Source of the DNA: an uncultured Aquimarina sp.
GTDB lineage: Bacteria > Bacteroidota > Bacteroidia > Flavobacteriales > Flavobacteriaceae
Direction of reading: 5' to 3'
Length of the DNA stretch: 64,000 bases
Assembly: GCF_947496855.1 (NCBI RefSeq)
Contig: NZ_CANMED010000002.1
Coordinates: 124,001-188,000, forward strand
Below, in pieces: positions 1 through 8,719 of this stretch. Position 1 is the stretch's first letter, and the number at the start of each line of letters is the position of its first letter. Under the pieces are notes generated by a model that was not told where the DNA came from, made no database searches, and saw nothing but the letters and a program-made list of their open reading frames with translations. The translations under genes were made by a program, and so were the position numbers.

Positions 1-395
1 TTATTATTTACAAAAGGTTTAATTTCTATATGCTTTGTATCCTTATCTATATTTCCTGAAAGATTTATATTACTCACATTTACTTCTTCAAGCTTACGAA
101 TAACTGGATTCAACTTTACTTGAAAATTGTCATTTTCCAAGTCGTCACCCTTAACTAAAATGGAAATCACCTCATATTGAACTGAAGAAAAAATTATCGA
201 ATCATTAACAGCTGCTGGTATTTCGAAATTACCTCTCTGATCATTTGTGGCTCCTATTTTCTTAGTATAATTCACAATATTAATTGCAAAACCTTCCAAA
301 GAGTCCGCTATAACAATACCTTTTAGTTTTTGAGATTGACCAAAAGCATTTACTAAAAAGAAAAAATAAAACAAAACTGGTAATCCTCTAGCCAT
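1..395 (-). CDS. Exported carboxypeptidase-regulatory-like domain protein (3' end missing)
   Basis: An open frame begins with ATG at 393-395 and runs leftward off the window without a stop, giving about 131 residues. The first 20 form a signal peptide (MARG..., hydrophobic FYFFFL stretch, then NAFGQ cleavage-like site). What follows (KGIVIADSLEGFAINIV, then GATNDQRGNFEIP) is the beta-sandwich pattern of the CarboxypepD_reg-like domain, in which a 'new feature can be read with later context' loop TND-x-GNF is typical; it continues into a segment ending in LEEVNV, the usual edge of such domains in Bacteroidota. Its neighbour at 539-1327 has the same architecture, so the two look like diverged tandem paralogues. 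Function beyond a periplasmic or outer membrane associated role is unknown. Confidence 0.75.
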   Translation of the reverse strand, partial: MARGLPVLFYFFFLVNAFGQSQKLKGIVIADSLEGFAINIVNYTKKIGATNDQRGNFEIPAAVNDSIIFSSVQYEVISILVKGDDLENDNFQVKLNPVIRKLEEVNVSNINLSGNIDKDTKHIEIKPFVNN

Positions 396-538
396 ATACT
401 GAATTAGTTTTATGACTAAAATCAAAAGGAAAACTTTATACCATTAGTTTTATTTAGATAAATGAATTCTTGGGACTTCGTCACATCACCACAAAAGACG
501 AAGAGAAACCAAAAATGTTGCGATTTCAATACCCAAAT

Positions 539-1327
539 TTATTTACGCCCCTTATATTCTTTGCTTTGTGAAACCAGAAATTCTATCAAATTAAGTTCAT
601 TTCCTTCTTCTAGATATGATTTATTAAGCCCGTTTTCTTCTGCAAAAAATATAAAATCATTAATCTGATCCATTTCTAAGGCTAAATTTGTTTTAAAAAA
701 TTCATCATTATATATATTTCGAACTTGAACATCTATATCCATTGGCTTTTTACTATCCTTTTTATCTTTATCCTGAAAAACAACCTTAAAGAGATTGACA
801 AAATTAAGTCCATAAATCATCCTATCCTCTAAAAACACTTTGTTCTCTAATTCAGAAAGTTCATCTGCTGTCCAATCGTAATCCGTATCGTTAATCCTAG
901 CAGATGTTAATTTAGCAACTTCATCAATTCCGCTATCCTCTACACCAATTTTTTTTACATCAATGGAGACATTTCCTAACAAATCATAAGGTGTTACGAT
1001 TACTTCGTCCAAAAGATTTACAGATTCATTTAAGAAAATATTCAACCTTTTATTATCTAAAACTCCTTTATCAATCAACACCACGAATTTCTGATATTGC
1101 ATAGCTATAATCTCTATTTTATCGTTGGCACCAACACTGATTCTAAAATCACCTTTATTATCAGTAATAGTTCCTTTTTTAGTAGTAAGATTATATACAA
1201 CTACCCCTTCTACATCATCCCCTATTGGCGCACTAATGCGTCCATCAATCATAACTCTAGAGGTAATCTGTGCAAAGGAAAAACTAAGTGCACAGCATAT
1301 AAAAAGTAAGGATAATTTCATTTTCAT
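539..1327 (-). CDS. Exported carboxypeptidase-regulatory-like domain protein
   Basis: 262 residues with a signal peptide (MKMKLSLLFICCALSFSFAQ, cut after Q20). Residues about 28-112 form a CarboxypepD_reg-like domain: GRISAPIGDDVEGVVVYN, KKGTITDNKGDFRISV and LLDEVIVTPYD are its characteristic strands. The rest (about 113-262) is charged, mostly helical in appearance and not recognised. Proteins of this build are common in Flavobacteriaceae and are thought to sit in the periplasm; no enzyme motif is visible. It lies 143 bases upstream of the related partial gene at 1-395 in the same orientation, so the pair may be co-transcribed. The region upstream (1328-1437) is shared with the divergent pepE gene. 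Confidence 0.8.
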   Translation of the reverse strand: MKMKLSLLFICCALSFSFAQITSRVMIDGRISAPIGDDVEGVVVYNLTTKKGTITDNKGDFRISVGANDKIEIIAMQYQKFVVLIDKGVLDNKRLNIFLNESVNLLDEVIVTPYDLLGNVSIDVKKIGVEDSGIDEVAKLTSARINDTDYDWTADELSELENKVFLEDRMIYGLNFVNLFKVVFQDKDKKDSKKPMDIDVQVRNIYNDEFFKTNLALEMDQINDFIFFAEENGLNKSYLEEGNELNLIEFLVSQSKEYKGRK

Positions 1328-1437
1328 AGTAAGCTGAATTAAATTTGTTTTTATTGAAGATACTACATTTTTTCAATATGCTGAGAAGATTTCTTTATAA
1401 GAAAACGTTAAACTACCTTTACTAAAAAAACAACTTC

Positions 1438-2145
1438 ATGCAAAACTGTTTAATAGCCAGCACCTCTACTATTCACGGAAGTGGTCCATTAGAGTATTTA
1501 TCTGAAGCTTTAATTGAGCTTTTTACTAATTCTGATGAAATACTATTTATTCCTTATGCTCGCCCTGGAGGAATTTCTCTTGATGAATATACTATTGGTG
1601 TTAATAATATTTTTAAGAAAATAAATAAAAAAATACTTGGTATACATATGTTTTCTAATACTGTAGAAGCTTTTAAAAACACACAAGGTATTTTTACGGG
1701 TGGAGGAAATACATTTCTTCTGGTGGATCAATTATACCGAAATAACGTATTAGAACCTCTTAAAAAAGCAATAAATTCTGGAGTACCCTATTTAGGGACC
1801 AGTGCTGGTAGCAATATATGTGGGCTGACTATGCAAACTACGAATGATATGCCTATTGTGCACCCATCTAGTCTTAAAACTTTAGGAATTATACCTTTTA
1901 ATATAAACGCACACTATCTGGATCCCGATCCCAATTCTACACATAAAGGTGAAACCAGAGAAACACGTATCAAAGAGTTTCATACGATAAACCCACAACC
2001 CGTAGTTGGACTTAGAGAAGGAAGTTGGTTAAGAATTCATGAAAATGATATTACCTTAAAAGGTGATCTATCCGCTAGGGTTTTTGAACAAAATAAAAGT
2101 CCTTCTGAAATAACACCAGGTAGTTCTTTATCAGCATTAAACTAA
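1438..2145 (+). CDS. pepE: Dipeptidase E (alpha-aspartyl dipeptidase, peptidase S51)
   Basis: 235 residues, the normal length for PepE, which hydrolyses dipeptides with N-terminal aspartate (Asp-X) in the cytoplasm. The serine nucleophile elbow GTSAGSN is present with Ser122; His159 in NAHYLDPDP and Asp137 in TTNDMPI fall where the Salmonella enzyme has its catalytic His157 and Asp135. The GIFTGGGNTF segment (residues 84-93) is the conserved nucleotide-free Rossmann-like loop of the S51 family. No signal peptide. The next gene, a glutaminase, starts 7 bases after the stop, so the two probably form one transcript devoted to releasing aspartate/glutamate from peptides and amides (inference). 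Confidence 0.93.
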   Translation: MQNCLIASTSTIHGSGPLEYLSEALIELFTNSDEILFIPYARPGGISLDEYTIGVNNIFKKINKKILGIHMFSNTVEAFKNTQGIFTGGGNTFLLVDQLYRNNVLEPLKKAINSGVPYLGTSAGSNICGLTMQTTNDMPIVHPSSLKTLGIIPFNINAHYLDPDPNSTHKGETRETRIKEFHTINPQPVVGLREGSWLRIHENDITLKGDLSARVFEQNKSPSEITPGSSLSALN

Positions 2146-2152
2146 TTGATGT

Positions 2153-3067
2153 ATGCAATACCAGAAAATTCTTGATACGATTAAATCTGAAACATTAGCA
2201 AAGTCTACCACAGGAAAAGTAGCTACTTATATTCCCGAATTGGCTAAAATTGATCCTAATAAATTCGGAATGCACTTATACTGCATCAACTCCGGTCATT
2301 ATGGTTTTGGTAATGAGAACGAGCGTTTTTCTATCCAAAGTATCTCTAAAGTATTATCATTAACACTAGGAATGTCCTTATTAGATGATGAATTATTTAA
2401 GCGGGTTGATGTAGAACCATCTGGAGATCCATTTAACTCGCTAATTCAGTTAGAGTATGAAAATGGAATCCCAAGAAATCCTTTTATAAATGCAGGCGCA
2501 TTGGTTATTGCAGATCTTCTTGTTTCTAATCTTAAAAATCCTCAACAAGAGTTCTTGAATTTTATACACAAAATTACAGGGGACAGCTCTATAAATATCA
2601 ATCAAAAAGTTTTTGATTCTGAAAAGAAATATAGTCATCGTAATGCTGCTTTGCTAAACCTAATGAAATCTTTTGGTAACATAAAAAATGATATAGAAAC
2701 CGTTTTAGACCTATATATTTATCAATGTTCCATTGAGATGTCTTGCAAAGAATTATCAACCGCCTTTATGATTTATGCTAATGCAGGAAAGACCTTATTT
2801 AATAATAATCAGATTATTTCTGGGAGAAAAATAAAACGTATCAATGCTATTATGCAGACTTGCGGTTTTTATGATGAAGCTGGAGAATTTAGTTTTAGAG
2901 TTGGTTTACCAGGAAAAAGTGGCGTAGGTGGAGGGATTGCAGCTATTCACCCAGGTCAATACACCGTAACTGTATGGAGTCCACCTCTTAATCCTAAAGG
3001 GAATTCTGAGTTAGGAATGTATGCCTTAGAAAGATTAACTACGTTAACGGGGTTTTCTATATTTTGA
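2153..3067 (+). CDS. glsA: Glutaminase A (L-glutamine amidohydrolase)
   Basis: 304 residues, full length for the bacterial glutaminase family, which converts glutamine to glutamate and ammonia using a beta-lactamase-like serine/lysine pair. The S-x-x-K motif is SISK (Ser63, Lys66) after ERFSIQ. Other conserved family blocks are NPFINAGAL (substrate-binding Asn), YSHRNAALL, and the C-terminal LPGKSGVGGGI loop, which in the family includes a catalytic/substrate-binding serine region. The start at 2153 leaves a 7-base gap after pepE; an overlapping ATG at 2149 is in another frame. The gene is followed by a region with a tRNA-like remnant, whose hairpin may also act as its terminator on the opposite strand. 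Confidence 0.95.
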   Translation: MQYQKILDTIKSETLAKSTTGKVATYIPELAKIDPNKFGMHLYCINSGHYGFGNENERFSIQSISKVLSLTLGMSLLDDELFKRVDVEPSGDPFNSLIQLEYENGIPRNPFINAGALVIADLLVSNLKNPQQEFLNFIHKITGDSSININQKVFDSEKKYSHRNAALLNLMKSFGNIKNDIETVLDLYIYQCSIEMSCKELSTAFMIYANAGKTLFNNNQIISGRKIKRINAIMQTCGFYDEAGEFSFRVGLPGKSGVGGGIAAIHPGQYTVTVWSPPLNPKGNSELGMYALERLTTLTGFSIF

Positions 3068-3107
3068 AAAAAACTTAGAAAACTGGAATTACTTTTAAAT
3101 CTATCTT

Positions 3108-3139
3108 TAAAAAAACCTCACAAAAATACTGAAGAGGTT
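3108..3139 (-). terminator. Degenerate terminator hairpin behind tRNA-Gly remnant
   Basis: On the minus strand AACCTC and GAGGTT can pair across a 14-base loop, followed by a run of seven T. Its placement behind the tRNA remnant mirrors the strong hairpin that follows the intact tRNA-Gly at 14490-14562, where the stem is 11 bp, so it looks like a weakened copy. Function today is uncertain. Confidence 0.4.
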
Positions 3140-3148
3140 GTTCTTGAA

Positions 3149-3221
3149 CATAGGAAATCTATTTTGAACCGGCAACATTCAGCTTGGAGAACTAACGCTC
3201 CGCCAACTGAATTACTGTTGC
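3149..3221 (-). pseudogene. tRNA-Gly(UCC) remnant
   Basis: Read on the minus strand from 3221, about 60 consecutive positions align without a gap to the intact tRNA-Gly(UCC) at 14490-14562: the D-loop AGTTGGnnGAGCG, anticodon loop with TCC followed by AAGCTGAATG, and GCCGGTTC of the T arm all match. The decay is clear: acceptor 5' strand GCAACAG no longer pairs with the 3' strand, which has drifted entirely, the T stem 3' half is lost, and the D stem has an A-C mismatch. The anticodon stem still pairs with two G-U pairs. Upstream, the block AATCTAATA is shared with the intact copy, but the -7 box TACATTTG has become TATGTGTA. It therefore looks like a whole duplicated tRNA unit that died. Confidence 0.75.
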
Positions 3222-3378
3222 CTTTTTATTACACATATTAGATTTTTTTCTAAATGAATTCTAGACCAATAAAAAAATGATTTCTAACAATTACTAAGGC
3301 CAAGTATAAGTTAAAAAAATATTCAGTATTTTACTATCCAAAATGGTTTAATATTAAAAAATAGCACATAAAGCAGGT

Positions 3379-5406
3379 ATGCAAAAAAAAATAATTGTAA
3401 TCGCGTCTATTTTATTTATTGGATTAATAATAACTTATTCCAATCACTTTGATAATGGTTTTTACTTTGATGATGATCATACCATTATTTCTAATGTTCA
3501 CATTACGGATATAAAAAATATTCCTGATTTCTTTGTAAATCCACAAATGTTCAGTTCTAGACCTGATCATTGGGGCCTAAGACCTATTATTACTACATCT
3601 TTAGCAATTGACTATTGGGTAGGTGGTGGTTTAAAACCATTTTATTTTCATCTTTCTACTTTCTTTTGGTATCTAACATTATGTATATTATTATTCTTTT
3701 TATGTAGAAAAATATTTCAAAAATCATTGGATCATAAATGGAATTCACTCATTGCTTTGCTTTCTGCATCATTATATGCATTTCATACGGTAAATGCAGA
3801 AACAATTAATTATATTATATCACGTTCAGATGTTTTGTCAACACTATGTATTACATCTTCTGTATCTATCTATATTATATATCCTAAACTCAGAAAGTGG
3901 TTTATTTATATTATACCAGCTATAATAGGAGTATTTGTTAAAGAAACTATGGCAGTGACACCTGTTTTATTGTTTTTTTATATCCTACTCTTTGAAAAAG
4001 AAACATCCATTCTCAAAGCTTTCAGAGTTAAAGAACTAAAAAACACATTGAGAATAATAGTTCATCTACTGCCGATGATCCTAATTATAATAGTATTTCA
4101 ACTATACACATTATCAAAAGCTGGTGAATCGGGTTTTTCGAATCCACCTTTACAATATTTAATGACACAACCCTATGTCTGGGTTCACTATTTTATCTCA
4201 TTCTTTCTGCCATTTAATTTAAGTGCCGATTCAGATTGGAAAGTAATTACTAATATATTTGATGATAGAATAATCATTGGGTTAATTTTTATTATAGGAC
4301 TAGTAATAACCATTTTGAAGACTTCATCTAATAAAGAAACTAGGCCAATTTCTTTTGGGTTAATTTGGTTTTGTATTACATTACTGCCTACTTCTATTGC
4401 ACCTTTAGCTGAAGTTATGAATGACCATAGAATGTTTCTTCCTTTTATTGGCTTGTCTTTAAGTCTAACCTATGGAATTAGTTTATACATAATTAATTAC
4501 AGTAAGAAGAGAACGTTGAAAAAAGAACACAAAATAATCCTATCAACCTCCTTTTTTGTAATAATATTTCTGTTTGGATATGGAACTTATCAAAGAAATG
4601 AAATATGGAAAAGTTCAGAATCTTTATGGCATGATGTGACTTTAAAAAGCCCAACTAACGGAAGGGGGTTAATGAATTACGGTCTTACCCAAATGGAAAA
4701 AGGAAATTATCCAACAGCATTGGAGTATTATGAAAAAGCACTTAGATACTCTCCATATTACTCTCCTTTACACATTAACATGGGAGTTGTTCAGGGAGCA
4801 CTGAATTCAACAGAAAAGGCAGAAGAATCTTTTAAAAAAGCTATTCAATATGACCCAAATAGCGATACTCCTTATTATTTTTATGCTCGATTTTTAACTA
4901 AGAAAAAAAGATATATCGATGCAAGAAAAATGGGAGAAAAGGCTAATGAAATTACTGTCTATAATTTAAATAATCAATATCTATTAATGGAAATATATGA
5001 TAATCTCGGACTAAAAAACGAATTAAACAATATAGCAAAACATACATTAACTATTTCCAAGAATAACCCATTAGCATTGAAATATCTAAATAAAAAAAAT
5101 ACTGAAATTTCCGATATGAATAATGCCGAAATAGAAATTAAAAATAATCCAACTTCAGAAAAATATATCGATCTTAGCTTGAAATATTATAATATTGGTG
5201 AATATTTAAAATGTATAGCTTCCTGTAATAAAGCTATTGAATTAGATCCAAATAATTACGTTGCATACAATAATATATGTTCTGCTTACAATATACTAGA
5301 GGAATACCAAAAGGCTGAAGAAGCCTGCGAAAAAGCAATTTCTATAAATCCAAATTTTCAATTAGCTAGAAACAACTTAAAAGTAGCTAGAGCTCATACA
5401 CAATAA
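3379..5406 (+). CDS. GT-C-type membrane glycosyltransferase-like protein with TPR repeats
   Basis: 675 residues. The N-terminal 400 contain about ten hydrophobic membrane segments, and the first periplasmic loop carries three acidic residues, Asp31-Asp33 (in FYFDDDHTI), as in GT-C enzymes that use polyprenyl-phosphate sugars. Residues about 420-670 hold tetratricopeptide repeats (NYGLTQMEKGNYPTALEYY, AYNNICSAYNILEEYQKAEE and others). The membrane-plus-TPR layout resembles TMTC-type O-mannosyltransferases; bacterial relatives are usually annotated as TPR proteins. It faces a four-gene minus-strand block with a polyprenyl-phosphate-type GT2 and a small DMT protein, so a three-part system that makes, flips and transfers a lipid-linked sugar is plausible (inference). 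Substrate unknown. Confidence 0.75.
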   Translation: MQKKIIVIASILFIGLIITYSNHFDNGFYFDDDHTIISNVHITDIKNIPDFFVNPQMFSSRPDHWGLRPIITTSLAIDYWVGGGLKPFYFHLSTFFWYLTLCILLFFLCRKIFQKSLDHKWNSLIALLSASLYAFHTVNAETINYIISRSDVLSTLCITSSVSIYIIYPKLRKWFIYIIPAIIGVFVKETMAVTPVLLFFYILLFEKETSILKAFRVKELKNTLRIIVHLLPMILIIIVFQLYTLSKAGESGFSNPPLQYLMTQPYVWVHYFISFFLPFNLSADSDWKVITNIFDDRIIIGLIFIIGLVITILKTSSNKETRPISFGLIWFCITLLPTSIAPLAEVMNDHRMFLPFIGLSLSLTYGISLYIINYSKKRTLKKEHKIILSTSFFVIIFLFGYGTYQRNEIWKSSESLWHDVTLKSPTNGRGLMNYGLTQMEKGNYPTALEYYEKALRYSPYYSPLHINMGVVQGALNSTEKAEESFKKAIQYDPNSDTPYYFYARFLTKKKRYIDARKMGEKANEITVYNLNNQYLLMEIYDNLGLKNELNNIAKHTLTISKNNPLALKYLNKKNTEISDMNNAEIEIKNNPTSEKYIDLSLKYYNIGEYLKCIASCNKAIELDPNNYVAYNNICSAYNILEEYQKAEEACEKAISINPNFQLARNNLKVARAHTQ

Positions 5407-5416
5407 CAATCAGTAT

Positions 5417-5794
5417 TTACTTCATCATAACTACTACCCCTGTTAGAATGATAACGGCTCCCACCGCTTGTTGCACGCTTAATTTTTCATTAAGAAAAAA
5501 GTAATTAGCGATTACAATAAAGATGAGTGATAATAATGTTATAAAAACAGTTATTGTAGTTGCAATGGGGGCTAAATTTGGATTTTTCAACAAACTATTA
5601 TTTATTAAAACAAAAGTAATTCTTGCTAATACAGCGGAGGACATTGCTAAAATAAATTTCCAATTAGTTATTAAGGAAAAAAGTGTTTCGAACCTAAATA
5701 AATTACCACTTATTAGCGATCGATCTCCCAATAAGACAATGGAAACTGTAGTTGCTATGCAATAGATAAAAACAAGGAAAAAAGTGGTTAACAT
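5417..5794 (-). CDS. Small EamA/DMT-superfamily membrane protein
   Basis: 125 residues with four hydrophobic segments (about 1-22, 43-66, 73-100, 105-124). The C-terminal block NYFFLNEKLSVQQAVGAVIILTG... is the characteristic last part of an EamA half-domain; the size fits single-domain members such as ArnE/ArnF or EmrE-type proteins. Single-domain DMT proteins next to polyprenyl-phosphate glycosyltransferases often flip the lipid-linked sugar, and this gene is the last of a minus-strand run behind a methyltransferase, a GT4 and a GT2, so flippase is the best guess; a drug exporter cannot be excluded. It ends 10 bases from the converging GT-C gene. Confidence 0.75.
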   Translation of the reverse strand: MLTTFFLVFIYCIATTVSIVLLGDRSLISGNLFRFETLFSLITNWKFILAMSSAVLARITFVLINNSLLKNPNLAPIATTITVFITLLSLIFIVIANYFFLNEKLSVQQAVGAVIILTGVVVMMK

Positions 5795-5829
5795 ATTTTA
5801 AGTTTAGAAGTTTTTCTTATCAAAATTTT

Positions 5830-6537
5830 TTAAATTTCTTTTTCATCCTCCAACTCACATTCATACAAGTAATTGTCACAAAATCCATAAGTAAAGATTG
5901 TAAGAAAATAATTTATCCCTTTATCTATAACTCTTACAATCCACGATCTATCTTTTGGCATAAAAACTGGGCGGATTTTGGTGATTTTTATTTTATGATT
6001 TTTTAATAACACTTTCATGTTATTTGTAGAAAAGTAACACGTATGATATGCATTGTAGAACTCTCGCCCTAATAGAGTAAATACAAAGTTTAGATATGAA
6101 AATGGGTTTGGAGTTAACAAAATTACCTTTACATTTGGAGAATAGTATTTTCTAATACTATCAATCATCTTTCCAGGATTGTTGAGGTGTTCAATTAGAT
6201 CTGGTATAACCAAAACATCTACTTTTTTCAATTGGTCAATATCCAAATCGAAAGTCTCGGGATTTTCTACATTTCCATATCTAATATTACTTACTTGATA
6301 ATGTTTATCCAGATATTCCATAATATCCAAATTTATATCGATACCCACGCAATTGGCGCTATAATCTGTTAGTATTTTATGTAAATAAATATTTTTTTTA
6401 ATCTTACTCCCTATAATATCTGTACTATCATCTATACAACCATAATGAATTATATTTTTGTTTTTCACATAATCCAAAAGAACTTCGGGTTTGGTATTTA
6501 ATTTTTTTTCCAAAAAATTAAGTTTCTTCATCTCCAT
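5830..6537 (-). CDS. Class I SAM-dependent methyltransferase
   Basis: 235 residues without signal or membrane segment. A Rossmann-like methyltransferase core is readable: NIIHYGCIDDST (motif I position), NCVGIDINLDIMEYL (acidic residue at the end of strand 2, binding the SAM ribose), VLVIPDLIEHLNNPGKMI (motif IV-like with IEHL) and KVILLTPNPFSYLNF. Such enzymes in glycan clusters methylate sugars or lipid-linked intermediates. It sits 37 bases behind the GT4 gene and 35 bases before the DMT gene, in one probable operon. The exact acceptor is not deducible. Confidence 0.82.
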   Translation of the reverse strand: MEMKKLNFLEKKLNTKPEVLLDYVKNKNIIHYGCIDDSTDIIGSKIKKNIYLHKILTDYSANCVGIDINLDIMEYLDKHYQVSNIRYGNVENPETFDLDIDQLKKVDVLVIPDLIEHLNNPGKMIDSIRKYYSPNVKVILLTPNPFSYLNFVFTLLGREFYNAYHTCYFSTNNMKVLLKNHKIKITKIRPVFMPKDRSWIVRVIDKGINYFLTIFTYGFCDNYLYECELEDEKEI

Positions 6538-6574
6538 ATTAATATCTTTTTTTTTAATTTAACTAGAGGTAAAA

Positions 6575-7723
6575 TTATTCTTTGATAACTTTAATAAAAT
6601 TTAAAGCCAAAATACTCCAATCAAACCCCTCTATAATTCGTGTTTTCACATTACTTGAAATATACTTTAAATAAGTAGGATCATTGTATAAATCATTAAC
6701 AGCTTTAAAAATTTCTCTCTCATCCTCCTCAGATATTATAATTCCGTATTTTTTACTTAAAATAATTTCCTCTGTACCTCCCCTAGCTGTTGCAACTATT
6801 GCACATCCCATGGCTCCAGCCTCTAAAATCACAGTTGGCAAGCCCTCAGGATACATCGATGGATTAACTAAAATATCTGAACAACGAAATAAATTCATTA
6901 AATCATCATAATCCATTTTTCCCTCAAAAAATACTCGATCCGACTTTATTGCAAATTCAGAAACCATGGACTCAAGAGGACCTGATCCTGCCAAAAAAAA
7001 ATAAACATTCCTATTTTTCTCTAATACTTTTTCGATAGCTTTTATAAGTACATGAATCCCTTTCTCTTGGATAAATCTACCCGCATAAGTAACTATAAGG
7101 GCAGTATTTGGGATTTGATATTCACTTTTTAAATTCTTTAGTTCTTTAATTTTATAATGAGCATCAATTCCGTTGTATAAAACTCCAGAAGCTGTTACAT
7201 TAAAATGTAACAGCCAATTATTACAAGCCTTTGAAACACCATAAAACCTAGGCTTATACAGCTTAACAATATTCATTACAAAATGCTCCCATCTCCTTCC
7301 AAAAAAATCTAGAAGACTATTATTAACACTAAAATGACCTGTTCCATGTTCGATTACAATGGAACGTTTGCTCTTACTTTTTGCTATATGTAGCCCTAAA
7401 ATTGATGTTAAGTAAAATCTAGTATTAATCACAAAAAAATCAATATCCTCCTTTTTGATATTTTTTAATATTTTAAAATATTTCTTATTAAATTTTAAAA
7501 TAGGATATCTACCTCCTAAGCCCTTAAAAATTGGAAGTCTATAAATAATAACACCATTAAAGATCTCATAAGAATCATTATCATCAATATTGGTGGTTAC
7601 AACTATAACTTTATAACCATAGTCTACTAATTTTTTGGATAATTCTAAAGTATAACGTTCCACACCACCTAAATCAGGATAAAAGCGTGCGTTTACAAAA
7701 CATATCGTTTTAGAATCAATCAT
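6575..7723 (-). CDS. Glycosyltransferase family 4
   Basis: 382 residues with a GT-B fold. N-terminal domain: FYPDLGGVERYTLELSKKL, the acceptor-side glycine-rich loop of GT4. C-terminal domain: TYAGRFIQEKGIHVLIKAI, then the nucleotide-sugar binding block PEGLPTVILEAGAMGCAI with the E-x7-E pattern (Glu of EGLP and Glu of LEA). Retaining transfer of a hexose from a nucleotide sugar to a glycan or lipid acceptor at the cytoplasmic face is expected. The start codon follows directly after the stop codon of the GT2 gene (no spacer), which points to coupled translation. Confidence 0.88.
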   Translation of the reverse strand: MIDSKTICFVNARFYPDLGGVERYTLELSKKLVDYGYKVIVVTTNIDDNDSYEIFNGVIIYRLPIFKGLGGRYPILKFNKKYFKILKNIKKEDIDFFVINTRFYLTSILGLHIAKSKSKRSIVIEHGTGHFSVNNSLLDFFGRRWEHFVMNIVKLYKPRFYGVSKACNNWLLHFNVTASGVLYNGIDAHYKIKELKNLKSEYQIPNTALIVTYAGRFIQEKGIHVLIKAIEKVLEKNRNVYFFLAGSGPLESMVSEFAIKSDRVFFEGKMDYDDLMNLFRCSDILVNPSMYPEGLPTVILEAGAMGCAIVATARGGTEEIILSKKYGIIISEEDEREIFKAVNDLYNDPTYLKYISSNVKTRIIEGFDWSILALNFIKVIKE

Positions 7724-8599
7724 CTATCTATTTTTTCTAAGCGATGATAACTGTTCCGCTATTAATCCTAACAAAAAAATAAGTAAACCTGAAAGTATTA
7801 ACGTACTGGCTCCAGTACTAATGCCCATTCCTTGAATAAAAATAAAAATACCCCAACCTAAACCAAATAAAAAACAGAAAACTGCTAATGGTAAGAAAAT
7901 TTTTAGAGGGTTAAACAATATGATAATATTAATTATTTCTAAAACTGTTTCAAAAGCGGTTCTAAATCCAATTGTACTTTTTCCTCTCAAGCGATCTTTA
8001 ATTTTTATAGAGCGTTCTAAAACATATCTTCTATTATTTATAAAAATAAGGGTTATAATATCACTATAAGCCATAGTATCTGGAGTAAGATTCAAATAAC
8101 TTTTTGCTAATTTCGCATCATAAATTTTCATTCCAGAATTTATATCATAAATCGGAACTTTCATTAACAACTTCGCAATAAAACGGATGATACTCTTACC
8201 CATTCCGCGAATTAAAGAAGCAGAAACCTGTCCTTTTCTACTTCCCACTATCATATCAGCATCTGTTGTAATCATTTCATCCAACAAATAATCAACATCT
8301 GATAGGTAATGTTGCCCATCAGCGTCGATTGTAATTACATACTTTGTTGTCGTTTCTTTAACCCCTCTTTTTAGAGCGCCTCCATAACCTCTATTTACCT
8401 TGTTTGTTAAAACTTTTATATTAGAATGTTTTGATTCAAACACTTTTAGAATACCTGAAGAATTATCATTTGATCCATCATTGACGGCTATTACAAGATA
8501 TCCTTTTTGATTACAATGATTTACAACTTCAGGTAAAAATATAGAAAGAGATTCTTCTTCATTGTATATTGGTATTACTACCGTTAATAAGGGATTCAT
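7724..8599 (-). CDS. Glycosyltransferase family 2, polyprenyl-phosphate hexose synthase type
   Basis: 291 residues. The GT2 A-fold domain shows TVVIPIYNEEESL, AVNDGSNDNSSGIL and the DXD-like metal site in TIDADGQHYLSDVDYL, all close to dolichol/undecaprenyl-phosphate mannose or glucose synthases. Two C-terminal membrane segments (about 228-249 and 258-283) match the DPM1/GtrB layout. Predicted reaction: transfer of a sugar from a nucleotide donor to a polyprenyl phosphate at the inner membrane. It is first of a probable operon GT2-GT4-methyltransferase-DMT. The 120 bases upstream separate it from the divergent DUF4956 gene. Confidence 0.88.
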   Translation of the reverse strand: MNPLLTVVIPIYNEEESLSIFLPEVVNHCNQKGYLVIAVNDGSNDNSSGILKVFESKHSNIKVLTNKVNRGYGGALKRGVKETTTKYVITIDADGQHYLSDVDYLLDEMITTDADMIVGSRKGQVSASLIRGMGKSIIRFIAKLLMKVPIYDINSGMKIYDAKLAKSYLNLTPDTMAYSDIITLIFINNRRYVLERSIKIKDRLRGKSTIGFRTAFETVLEIINIIILFNPLKIFLPLAVFCFLFGLGWGIFIFIQGMGISTGASTLILSGLLIFLLGLIAEQLSSLRKNR

Positions 8600-8719
8600 A
8601 ATGATATTTTTTTCAACACTATAAACTTACTAAATTAATTCTAAGAACAAATATCAAACACGAAAAATACGATTTAACGAAATTACTTTTTATATTGTCA
8701 ATGTAAAATAACTAAGCAA

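Noticed and set aside
462..668. Plus-strand frame overlapping the exported protein gene
   Set aside because: Antisense shadow of the gene at 539-1327, with no recognisable features.
3149..3221. Functional second tRNA-Gly
   Set aside because: The acceptor stem and the T stem can no longer pair, and the -7 box is lost.
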